Part shown: positions 14,101 through 26,100 of the stretch, piece after piece | Layout of the letters: every line of letters begins with the position of its first letter | Numbering within the stretch: the stretch's first letter is position 1 | Assembly: GCF_000003815.2 (NCBI RefSeq) | Contig: NC_049989.1 | Location: 66,351 to 130,350, forward strand | DNA from: Branchiostoma floridae | Taxonomy: Eukaryota; Chordata; Leptocardii; Amphioxiformes; Branchiostomatidae | Direction of reading: 5' to 3' | DNA: 64,000 nucleotides | Notes under the pieces: generated by a model | Told to the model about the DNA's origin: nothing | What the model saw: the letters and a program-made list of their open reading frames with translations, nothing else | Database searches by the model: none | Translations under genes and position numbers: made by a program

Positions 14101-17100
14101 GTGAGTCATTGCTTTGGAGTTGATATGCGTGTCGCTCCGGAGTAAAAAATCTGCTCCGGAGTAAAAACACTGCTCCGGAGTAAGTGAGTAAGTATATCTG
14201 TTGTAAGTAAGTATATTTGTCATGTACGTATGGACATATACCATCTATATGTACTTGCAGTGAATCATTGCTTTGGAGCGGCTATACGTGTTGCTCCGGA
14301 GTAAAAAAAACTGCTCCGGAGTACGCATACGTATTTGCCATGTACGTGCCTTTTATGTAGGCATATATCAACACAACAACACAAAAGACACTAGTGTACG
14401 GTGATCCTGTTTCTTAACATTACTATCACTTGCATTACGGTGATCAAAAATGTATCAAGGAATTAATAACCAACGCACATATAGTCCTATATGTCAAACA
14501 TTGAAAAGTTGTATCATGCCCCCCCCCCCCTACGTCGTCTGAAATGCAAGGAGGGCATCGATCTTTAATGCCCTTAGCCTCTCCTCATACGGTAAGTCCT
14601 TAAGGCTGGGTGGGAGCTTTGTAACCCTCCTCTGTACCTTCTCCATCCCCTGTTGATCCTGACGAAAGTGTGGACCCCATATCACGTTAGCATATTCCAG
14701 ATGAGGCCTTATCATTCCTTGTACAAAAGCGGAACGGTCTGAAGATCTAGATTATGGAAAGTTCTTTTGACAAGTCCCAACATCCGGTTTGCTTTTCTGG
14801 TTGCAGTTGCTGCATTGGAATGGAAGGTGAGTTTGAGCTCCTAAATCCATCTCTTCTTCCGTTTCCTGCAACTCCTGGGACCCCAGTGTGTAAGTTGCCT
14901 TTGTGTTGTTTCTCCCTAGGTGCAGGACTTTACACTTCCCAGCATTGAACGGGAGCTGCCATTTAGTTGACCACTCCTCTACTGCTTCCATGTCTTGTTG
15001 CAGAGAGGTTACATCCTCTTCTGTTCCCACTTTGCAGTAGATTTTACTGTCATCTGCAAATATGTTGATCCCACTTGATACCACCTCAGGGAGATCGTTG
15101 ATGAAAACGACAAACAGGACAGGCCCTCAGACACTCCCTTGGGGGATCCCACTCCTCACGTCCGCCCATGAGAGGAATTCCCCGTTCAGCGCAACTCGTT
15201 GCCTCCTTTGCTGTAGGAAGTCCCCTATCCAGTCCCACAGTTTTCCCCTCACCCCATAAGACTGTAGTTTGTGAAGAAGACGCTGATGAGGCACGGAATC
15301 AAACGCTTTTTTTTTAAATCCAGGTACACTACATCCACCGGGTGTCCCCGCTGGAGAATCTCCGACCACTCCTCCATTACCACTAGTAACTGGGTAGTAC
15401 AGGACCGTCCTGGTACAAAACCGTGCTGGGCATTAGAGAAGAAGTCGTTCACCAACATGTACTGCACAAGGGAGTCCCTGATGATGGACTCAAGTAACTT
15501 CCCCACAACTGACGTCAAGCTAACAGGTCTGTAGTTACCTGGTTGGTCCCTTCCCCCCTTCTTGTGGATGGGTGTAACATGAGCCTGTTTCCAACTATCC
15601 GGTAGTCTAGCGGACTCGAGCGACTTCTTGAAGAGTAAGTTCAAGGGACGTGCTAGATCTGAGGCTAACTAATTCAGCATTCTGGGGTGAAGGCCGTCAG
15701 GACCAGCTGATTTACTCGGGTTCAACTCTGTCAACTTCCTCCGCACACCTTCCTCACTGATCTCCAGACTCTCTAGTCTCACTCCAGAGGCCTGACATCC
15801 ACGCTGGGGATGTGATCATCTTCGGTGGTGAAGACACTACTGAAGAATTCGTTTAGAATATCGACTTTGTCCTTGTCCGTCTTAGCCACAGTGCCGTCGG
15901 GCCTTACCAGGCTTCCTACCTTCGGCTTGTACTGCAGACGTGATGAGGCATACCTCCAAAAAGCTTTAGGATTGTCTTTGATGTCCTTAACTAGTCTGCA
16001 TGTGCTCGAAGGAATTACATAACTCTCGAGTCAATTTCCTAAGGTCGTTCATCTTCCTTGCATAATGTATTAAGTCTGACGTAACCCAGATCTTCCATTG
16101 CNNNNNNNNNNNNNNNNNNNNNNNNNNNNNNNNNNNNNNNNNNNNNNNNNNNNNNNNNNNNNNNNNNNNNNNNNNNNNNNNNNNNNNNNNNNNNNNNNNN
16201 NATCACTATTGAAGTACAGTTTATCCGGCCTACGCTAGGGATTTTACTTGGGGAATGCAACTCTCAGTGACTTGGTTCATGGTACAGACACACAAGTCCC
16301 ATGCTGCTTCTATGTCCAGCGGCTCCATTTCCCTCTCCCAGTATCTCTCCCGGATCATCTCTCCCGCCTTAGCGTAGTTTCCCCTGTTGTAGGTAAGTGT
16401 AGGCTTGCCCGGGGCCGCAGACTCCACATGGCAAATGATGTCAAATTTCAAACAACAATGATCCGCCCTTCCCAGTCCAGGGTCATAACACAACTGCCCT
16501 ATTGTATCCTCTTCATTAGTAATGACAAGGTCCAGCACTGTTGGGTTTTGGTTGGTTCTAAACCGGGTTGCCTCGGTTACATGCTGGCTCAGATTGTTGT
16601 CATCTAAACAGTCCAATAACATTTGGCTATGATTGTTATGTCCGACTGTGGAAGTCCAAAGTTTTCCAGTCAATCTCTTTGATAATGAAATCCCCCATAA
16701 CGACAAGATGTTTTGACTTCATCTTACATGCTGTGTACAACAAATTACAGAGCTTGCTTGTGCTGTCAGAGGGATCTGACGAAGGACTCCTGTAAATGCA
16801 TCCTAGAATGAGATCCAGACGGATCTTTCCTTTAGCATCACGCTTTAAAAACAGCTGCTCTTGAAACTGTGATTCGCATAAATCCAGCTCACTGACAGAT
16901 ACATTCAGAGATTTCAACACATAGATAATCACCCCTCTAGTACCAGTACCTCTAGCCCCCAGATTTGGTAGCTCAGCATCAAAATACTTGCTTTCGGTCC
17001 AAAACAAATCCTTCGTAGCCAATACAACAAAACTCAGAATTGCTGCACACCGGTTACAAATTGAAAAAGGCCGACACAATAATGTCCCAGCAAGCCAGAG

Positions 17101-20100
17101 ACTATGTCCAACATGCAAAGAAGGCGTAGAAGATGAGTACCATTTCATGATAGAATGCCCCACTTACATAGAAGAAAGAGCTAAATTAATGCAGACGATA
17201 AAGCACAAATCATTACCAAAGACAAACAAAGAGCTATTTCATGTACTTATGTCATGTCCCGACACTGTTTCCGTTTACGTAGGTCAATACATATACACAT
17301 CAATGCAGAAAAGGAACCTCATACTTTCAACTTAATTTTGTAGACATTGTCATAGTAATGTATATACTAGAAGATATGATCCTCGCTGTGTCTCCTTTCA
17401 ATCATATTGTTTATATAACATGGAGCCTGAATGTAGTGTGTACTAGATACATGTTATTAGGCTGTAGCAACATTTTGGATTTGTTTCACATTGCATATTG
17501 TGTTTTGTTCGAACATTGCATAACTTTCATCTATTGTTACTTTATTAGCATAACGTAACTACTCATATCACAGTTGTCTTATACCGTCTAACGTTACCTA
17601 AGTTTGCCATACATTGTACCCGTTCTACAAATGTTGTGCAATAAACTTTGACTTGACTTGACTTGAAGTTAGTAAAGGCCTCATAATCCTCTAAATCCAG
17701 AGTGCACATGTGTAATGGAGATCTCTGAGCTTTTGGTATAACTTTTGTGACTACTATAAAGTCAGGCTTGTCCTTGACTATTACAAATTTGACTCCTCCC
17801 TTTTGTTGGGCAGCTGGTCTGCATTTGTATAGAATACTTGCAGAATCCCTCCACTATCCCAATATGTCTCATCCCCGCCCCGTGTGTCGTTATCTAGTCA
17901 AATGTCAGCATGTGAGGAATCAGATACACCTTTAGCCTGTGAGCTCCTATGATTTTGAAGTTTAACGATCCTGCCCTTTCTAATGACGAGTTTGTCTTCG
18001 CCATTCTGTCTCCTATCCCTTAGTTCTGCCCTAAGCTTCCTGTTTCTTTCCCTTTCAGTTTGAGTCAGGTCATGTGAGATGTAGACTATTTGAGAAGTTT
18101 GCACTGTTCTTCAGGGACCTAGCCTCTCTCAGTAGAGTCTGTCTGTCCTCTGGATCCCTCAAGGTAACAAGTAGTAACCTATCTCTATCTGGTAGCTTCC
18201 GCCCCAAACGAACAGCTTTGCTCACACTAATGTTTTCCACCCCTATCTCACTGGCAATACTCCTGATAAACTCTCTGTCAAGTCCTTCCCTGTCCTTGGG
18301 TAGCACTGCAACAGGCTCAGGAACATTGTGGAGGATGGTGTTATTCTTCCTTTTCTCTCTTTCCATTAACACTAGACTTCCACATTTTCATAGTATGCAA
18401 CTTTCTCATCCCTCCCCACTGACCGAAGCCCATCTGCTGCCCGGCTACTCTCCGGGTTTGGTACGCTACTAACAACGTCAGCGTAAGTCGGGCACCGTCG
18501 TCGGAGCCCAATAATCCATCCAGTTTGTTGGAAATATCTACTAAAACCTTTGACATGGACTCAATAATACTAGACCGGTTCTGTTCCTTTCCCCTCTAAT
18601 CCACGACGCTAGCTGGGGCTCTGGCGCCCACGGCATTACTGCCCTGTTCTTTGCTCCTCATAGCGGCTTTAGCCGATGAAAGTAGGACTTCTTTACACAA
18701 GTGACAAACCATAAAATACTTGGGAATTTTCCGATAGTCTCGACTAGTTCCTTGGTAACATCCTGGCACGGTAAGCACAACCATTTACTGCAACAGTCAC
18801 AGTGAACAAGGTGCTTGTTCCCTTTCGAGTTACAGCTCTTACATTCCATGGGGTCTTCTTCCTCATCCACAATCTCCGGTCCGGAAATGAAAGTAACATT
18901 TACCTCTGGAGGCTTGTCTTCATTGCTTTTTCTTTGTGTTACCTGCCATTGTTCCCAGAGCAAGGTGCAAACTTCAGAAATCCCGAGCGAGACGAAGGGA
19001 AAAAAACAAGATGGCGGCGGCGTGTCGCAACCTGTCCTTACACGAGGCCACTCTTAAACCCTAACAAACTAGTGAAAACTCCACTCAACTAGTCCTAAAA
19101 GTCCGTGAGATACGTCTTAGTAAGTTATACTAAAAGTTAAGCTAAAATTTAGACCTCGCTATACAAGAAAAACGCATTAAAAGCTAAGTTAAAAACAGTT
19201 CGCTGGGAGAGCGAAGAGGGCACGTCTTGTCGTCACTTCACGCATGCGCAATCCACTATCAACTATTAGATAAAACCTTTTTGCTAGCGCGCTTCGTCTG
19301 TTTGATGACACGTTGAGGAACATCCCCTGGCTGGTGAGGTAGTGCGATGGTCCAGTCTCGATAGAGTGTCCACTCCTCCTCGTCACCGCTGTGGTAGCCG
19401 CTGCAGTAGCCGGTACGTTCACTTTCATCAGATGATACCGTCCCGGAGGACACATCTGTCCCTGTATCACTCTCGGAACCACTTTGGTCGCTGTCGGTTT
19501 CTTATGTGGTGTCTCCCTGCTCGGAGCCCATCACAGATTCGGCGTCTGAGGTGCTATCTTCATCTTGTGACGCCATCGAATCCCCATCTGCTGAACCAAC
19601 CATGTCCGTATCGTGTTCAGAAGACGCGTCGGAGTCGTCGAAAACATCGCGCTCCCGGTAAGAGCCCGTCTCGGCATCAACGACGACTTCTCCCGAGGCA
19701 ACACCTGACTTGTCTCCGTGTTTTCTTTTCAGATGGCGCTCGAGGTTGAACGCACGATCAAACTCCCGGTCACAAACTTTGCAGACGTCAGGCATGCTTT
19801 TTTGTTCGGTGGACAGAAGGAAAATGATAAGATATTGATGTGCACACATATATTTGTCGCGCATTTAAGTTTTTAGGGATCGTACGTTTATCTTCTGCAT
19901 ATCCTGTATGCATCTACGCTCATACATGACATCTATACTTTAATACTACAAATACATTCGAGGCATATGTAGATATGTAGGTATCATCTGATGAAAGTGA
20001 ACTTTCTACGGCAGCGGCTACCACAGCGGTGACGAGGAGAAGTGGACACTCTATCGAGACGGGACCATTGCACTACCTCACCAGCCAGGCGATGTTCCTC

Positions 20101-23100
20101 AACGTGTCATCAAACAGACGAAGCGCGCTGGCAAAACGTTTTTTTTCCTCGGGGAAAAACGTATTTTACTCTCCTCAAATTCCTAGCTCCTACTCTATAA
20201 CGTAGCATAGAATAAGATAAACAGAGAGGAATGTGTTTGGCGGTACAGAATATTTAATGAGGAGAGTTGAACAGGAATTGTGACAACATGAAAGATTTCC
20301 ATTGGGAAAACAATTTCCAATCGTACAAAAATAGACCTTATAATCCGTTTACAAACGGGAACTGTGACTGAAGTGGTTCGAAAATGATGACATAAGGATC
20401 AAGACCACCATTACAAAATAAGATAAAAGATAGTTGTGAGTTACAAAGCAATTCACAAGAAGTAAAGAAAGAAAATCAACATTAATACATCAAGGTATAT
20501 AGTTGATAGGTAAGTTCTAAGCATAATATACTTCACACAGTATTGAAATGATGAATACAATTTGAAAGGTGCTCACAGCACAGAATTTCAACATGTTAAC
20601 TGTGTAACAAGTAGATAAGCATAATATAGTACACACAGTATTGAAATCATGAATACAATTTGAAAGGTGCACACAGCACAGAATTTCAACATGTTAACTG
20701 TGTAACAAGTAGATAAGCATAATATAGTACACACAGTATTGAAATCATGAATACAATTTGAAAGGTGCACACAGCACAGAATTTCAACATGTTAACTGTG
20801 AAACAAGTAGATAAGCATAATATAGTACACACAGTATTGAAATCATGAATACGATTTGAAAGGTGCACACAGCACAGAATTTCAACATGTTAACTGTGTA
20901 ACAAGTGGATAAGCATAATATAGTACACACAGTATTGAAATCATGAATACAATTTGAAAGGTGCACACAGCACATAATTTCAACATGTTAACTGTGTAAC
21001 AAGTAGATAAGCATAATATAGTACACACATTATTGAAATCATGAATACAATTTGAAAGGTGCACACAGCACATAATTTCAACATGTTAACTGTGTAACAA
21101 GTAGATAAACATAATATAGTACACACAGTATGTTAACTGTGTAAAAGTAGATAAGCATGGTATAGTACACACAGTATTGAAATCATGAATACAATTTGAA
21201 AGGTGCACACAGCACAGAATTTCAACATGCTAACAAGTAGATAAACAGAATATACTACTCACAGTATTAAATTCAAGAATACAATGTTAGAGGTGCAAAC
21301 AGCACGGGTACATAAAAACGTGAGGGTTTAGGGACGTACGTAAGTGACGTAAGCTGAAGAGGACCACCTGCCGAGGGAGCGCAGCAGGTGGTCAGGGACT
21401 CCTTGTTGTGCTGCGTGTGTTGCAGCACCGATACGGAATGAGTGAGGGGTAATGTTGTGCGTGTCTAGGCCTACGTGCGTTACACACCGTTTAAGTGTTT
21501 TGGTGAAGTAGGATTGAGAAACGGGGTTGCCATCGCTACGGAGAAACAGGCAACCTGCACGGTTCCCCCGTAGCGATAGGTATTCCAGTATGGATGATAC
21601 AGGACAATATAAGTTCCCTGGCTGAGGTTGGATAGCGATAGATGCAGGTTGCCCGGGGGTGCTGTGTTTGAAGGTGGAGAAGGTGACCGTGATGGGGGCA
21701 TGGGTTTCAGCGGGAGAGGGTATGTGTATATTCGCAAGGTGCAATGTGTGCTGTGAATTAGGGGTCGTTGTGATCTCAGAGATACGAGTCATTGCGTAGA
21801 AGGCGAATAGGAACATGGCTTTGAAAAGCAATTGGTCATAATGGGAGGCGATCAGGATTGGCAAAGAATCAATCAGCGACTTTAAGATAGTTGGTGAGAT
21901 GGGGATTCGACCGTCTGGAGTGCGATGTTTACGTATGGCTATCAACAGCTTTTGGATAAGGAAGGATTGTGTAGGGTCCGGAAGATCAAGAAGTTTGTGT
22001 AGAAATCCTATAGCAGAGAGTTTTGAAGTTATGGTCGCTGGGGCAGACCCATTTTGGTGAAGTGATGCAATGAAATGGGATAATAATTTGGTAGGGACGG
22101 GAGGGTAGGTGTCTTGTCCGTTTAGCTGTAGAGCAAACATTCGTAGCTGTTGCCAGGCTAAGCGGTACGCACGGAGAGTGGATGGTGCTAAAGACGATAG
22201 GAGAAGGTTATTTACGGTTTGATCAAGGCTGGCGGTTGTAGGTGGGGAGGAACTGGTATGGGGCGGTTGTCCATTTGCGGGAAGGTCCGTCGGAAGCGGG
22301 GAATCTGCAAACGAGATAGACAGTCAGCCATGTTGTTGTCTTTACCGGGAATGTGCACAGCACGGCAGAAGATATTGTGCTGGAGGCATATAAGGACAAA
22401 ACGACGGAGTAGTGGCATTATTGCCTGGTTTTTGGAAGTCTGGCGGTTAATAATGTGAACCAGCGCTTCGTTGTCGGTATGGAGGAGTATGCGCTTGTTT
22501 TCCCACATTCGCCCCCAGACGTGTAGAGAGAGGACAATTGGATAGAACTCCAGAATTGTGATGTTTTCCCCATGTAGCTCCCGGGGCCAGGCACCGAAGA
22601 GCCAAGAGGTGCGGAACACGGCCCCATATCCTAGCGACGCAGCCGCGTCTGTGTAGAGGTGGAGGGTGGAGTCGGACGTAAAGCTGTCATCTAAGAAGAA
22701 TGATTTACCATTGAAGGATAATAGAAAAGTGTGCCACATGCGGAGATCTTGTTTGACATGTGAGGAAATAGGGATCCGTGTCGAGGGGCAAGAATGAAAT
22801 TTAGTTAAGTCGATGAGGCGTCGAAGGAACGCCCGGCCGGGTAATACCACCTGGCAAACATGATTTAAAAGGCCAACAAGAGATTGGATTTCTTTCAAAG
22901 TAGCCAATGACTTAGACAGAAAAGAGGATAGCAGGTCTATGGTTTTTTGTAGTTTGTCAGCAGGTAATCTAGCTTCCATAACTATCGTATCAAGCTCAAT
23001 CCCTAGGAAGGACATTACTGTGTTAGGGGCAAATGTTTTGTCGTCAGCCAAAGGGATACCGACGTCGATGCACATGTCGGAGAATGCGGTCAGGTCGCGG

Positions 23101-26100
23101 TGGCACAATATGTATGACAAATTGGCAAAAAGAAAATCGTCAAGAATATGAGTCGGGAAGGGAATTTGGAGTTTGGTGCGGGCTATCCATTCGAGGGCCG
23201 TACTGAAAGATTCAAAAATGGCGCAAGAGGTGGAAAGCCCCATGGGAAGACAACGATCATAGTAGAATTCATTGTTAAAGCGAAAGCCTAGCAAGTGGTA
23301 ATCATTAGGGTGTACCGGGATGAGGCGGAAGGCAGCCTGAATGTCAGTTTTGGCTAGGTAGCACCCACGGCCCAATGTTTTGATGTGTTTTATAGCCGTG
23401 TCAATTGAGGAGTAGGAGACAGTGGACAGTTCAGGTGGGATACCGTCATTTATGGAAATACCTTTGGGCGAAGAAAGATCATGGATGAGACGAAACTTTC
23501 CCGGAGTCTTTTTGGGGACCGCGTACAATGGAGAGAGAAACAAGTTAGGGAAAGGAGGCAGTGGGAACGGGCCAGCAACACGCATAGCCTGTATTTCCTG
23601 TTGGAGTTTTTCTGAGATAGCGGGGTGGTGTGAATCTTTGACTTTGATAGGAAGTGATGGATGGGGTACCCGCGGGCCGAAATATTCAAGCGGGAATCCC
23701 TCAGAGAAGCCATAGCAAAGGTACTGTTTATCTTTGTCTGGGTAGCCGAAAAGATAACGATTTAGGACGTTGGCACGAACAGGGGTGGGCAGATGTGAAG
23801 TCGAGTTCACTACATTACAGGATTTGGCCGCAACTATCCTAGTGTTGGTTGGAGACGGGTCGTTTGGGGCAGAGGTAGGCTTTGTGGGCCATACGGCAGT
23901 AGGGGCAGGTGTGAGTGAAGGGACAATCCGCTCGCAGGCATTTTCCATTTTGGCGATGGAATGGAAAACAATAGCCTCTGGGGATGTCTCGAGGACGGGT
24001 AGATGTGGATGTGGATTGTCGAGAGGGCGGTGTGCGGGCAGCCTGCGACGCAGGCTGGGGGCGGGCAACCTGAAAGGGTGTGGTTAAGGCGTCAATGTAA
24101 AGCTGGAGGTGTGGGGAGTTCCAAGGCGTGTGTGGGGATGACTGTCTGTATGTACGGAAGGCCTCGTCATAGCGAAGCCAGTTAGCTCCCCTGGAGGCCA
24201 TGGTTCTAATGAGGTGCTGGTAACTGACTAGTGCGGAAGTAGCAGTGGGGTGTCGTTGGATGTAAACATAGTGAAGGACCAGGAAGGCTTCTGTCCACTG
24301 GTCGAGCGTCAAATGAGTCTTGTTCTGACCCTGTCGGCTGGCCAAGGTTAGGATAGGAGCTGCATCCACATCCGAAAGTGAGACAGTGTATTGTGGGGTA
24401 AGATTTTGGTTGGGCAACAGCTGGCGGATTTCAATGTACTTGTCGGCCCAGATTTTTTCTTTGAGGGGGGCAGAGACCCCAGAGTCGAGTGGGAGGTGGA
24501 TGGAAGGGTTGGTAGTGGATGCAGCTAGTCCTTGGCCAGCCGGCAGAAAGGAAGTAGTAGCAGTAGGGTTTAACAGGCTAGAATGACTAGGATTACCCAG
24601 AATGGCGGCAGCAAGGGCGTTCTGTCGCGGATCCAAGTTGGCTGGAGGTAGGGCCAGTGCAGAGACAACAGCAGGAACAGTCTGCGTTGTTGATGTGATG
24701 GCAGGGGGTACGCTGAGAGCAGCGGTGACGACAGAAGAAATCGGTGTCGTGGAGGTGACAGCTGGAGGAGTTGTTGTTTTCGCCGCGTCGATTAGCGCGG
24801 GCGTGGGCAGAGTTGAAGTCGAGGTAGTGGAAGTGACGACAACGTGCGGGGTTGGTGTTGTGGTGACGACGGGTGACGTGGTGACTACCGGTGCCGGGGT
24901 TGTGGTGACCGCTGGGACGACGGTTGTGGTCGTACGTCGTGGCGGCTGCTTCCGTGTGTTTCTTGGGTTGTTTTTGCGAGGCTGTTTAGGCGCTTTGGGC
25001 GTCGTCTCTGTCGTCTTGCGCTTGGGCGGCATGTCTAAAAGCTCATAAAAGAAGGTAATTAGGGAGGAAGTGACCATTCTGGGACACAGGTGTGACAAAG
25101 CCACTCAAGCTGTGTAAGATCAGAGGAAACCCCACTCGGGCACAGGGTATACTAGAAGACAAATCGAAATCGAAACTGACAAAAGTAAATAAAACATAGT
25201 AGTCGCATAGTAGATATAACATAGTAACGAGTGGGTAGGTTACTGTAGGTAGCAATAGCAAACCATGCACAAGGGAAAAGTGGTAGATTGAGGATCACGA
25301 TCTAAAATAGGGAGTAAGAGCTGAGCGCAACAGGACTAACGCTCTAGATAGACAGGTAACGGCACAAGGCAAGATTTGCTCAAATGAAGGAATGTAGACA
25401 GAGCAAAACGATAAGTATGCTTTAAAAGTTGAGCGTAACATATGTACAATGCTCGTACGTAGACTGAGCATAATGATAAAACGCTCTAAAATTGAGCGTA
25501 ACATATGTACAATGCTCGTAACGTAGACAGAGCATAATGGTAAAACGCTGTAAAACATGAGCGTAACATGCGTACAATGCTCGTACGTAGACAGAGCATA
25601 ATGATAAAAACGCTCTAAAACTGGAGCGTAACATATGTACAATGCTCGTACGTAGACAGAGCATATTGATAAAACACTCTAAAACTTGAGCGTAACAATA
25701 TGTACAATGCTCGTAACGTAGACAGAGCATAATGGTAAAAACGCTCTAAAACCCGAGCGCAGTAATTAGGTCATGTGTTTGGAACAGAGACAGATCAGGA
25801 ATGAAAGAGCAGAAGATAGGTACGGTGTAGAATTTGTGCGAAACTGATGGTAGGCTATGTATAACGTCGTGTAAAGACCATGATAATGTAAGAAACGCAG
25901 TGACAGGCTGCGTGATCGGGCGAGGTGGCAAATAGTTTGTTTGTCATTTCGAGAGGTGTGAATTTTAGCACGGAGGTAGGGGCGGGTTGGAGGAAAATCG
26001 TCTTTGTGACTTCTATACCGCAAGAGACACAAGCTTTGCTGTTGCCTGTGCTACAGCTGAGAAGGGAAGTGAATGATTATTAGAGAGAGCGTTCCAAGAA

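Larger units (their letters stand above)
14531..19015 (-). mobile_element. Degenerate CR1-type LINE, minus strand, inserted in the left arm
   Basis: In minus-strand order: a PHD-like zinc finger (CKSCNSKGNKHLVHCDCC, about 18780-18840), an ORF1 RRM-like segment (18070-18372), an endonuclease domain (LGCIYRSPSSDPSD and VVMGDF), a reverse transcriptase with PIHKKGGRDQPGNYRPVSLT, HGFVPGRSC, SGIPQGSV and a FADDSKIY box, and the terminal EYANVIWG...YEERLRALKI region. It ends just before the usual C-terminal YRRLRGD motif, against a poly-C run at 14521-14532. There are several frameshifts and stops, and the assembly gap at 16102-16201 lies inside it. PHD-type ORF1 plus this RT terminus fits the CR1 group. 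Confidence 0.85.

Noticed and set aside
20588-21073. Series of near-identical 60-codon Cys-rich frames
   Set aside because: They recur exactly every 98 bp and only reflect the tandem array inside the Ngaro element.
20512-21306. Possible CRISPR array
   Set aside because: Repeats are head-to-tail with no unique spacers, the units are 98 bp, and the context is a eukaryotic retrotransposon.
24386-25048. Val/Thr-rich plus-strand frames opposite gag
   Set aside because: Antisense shadows of the Thr/Pro-rich region of the minus-strand gag protein.
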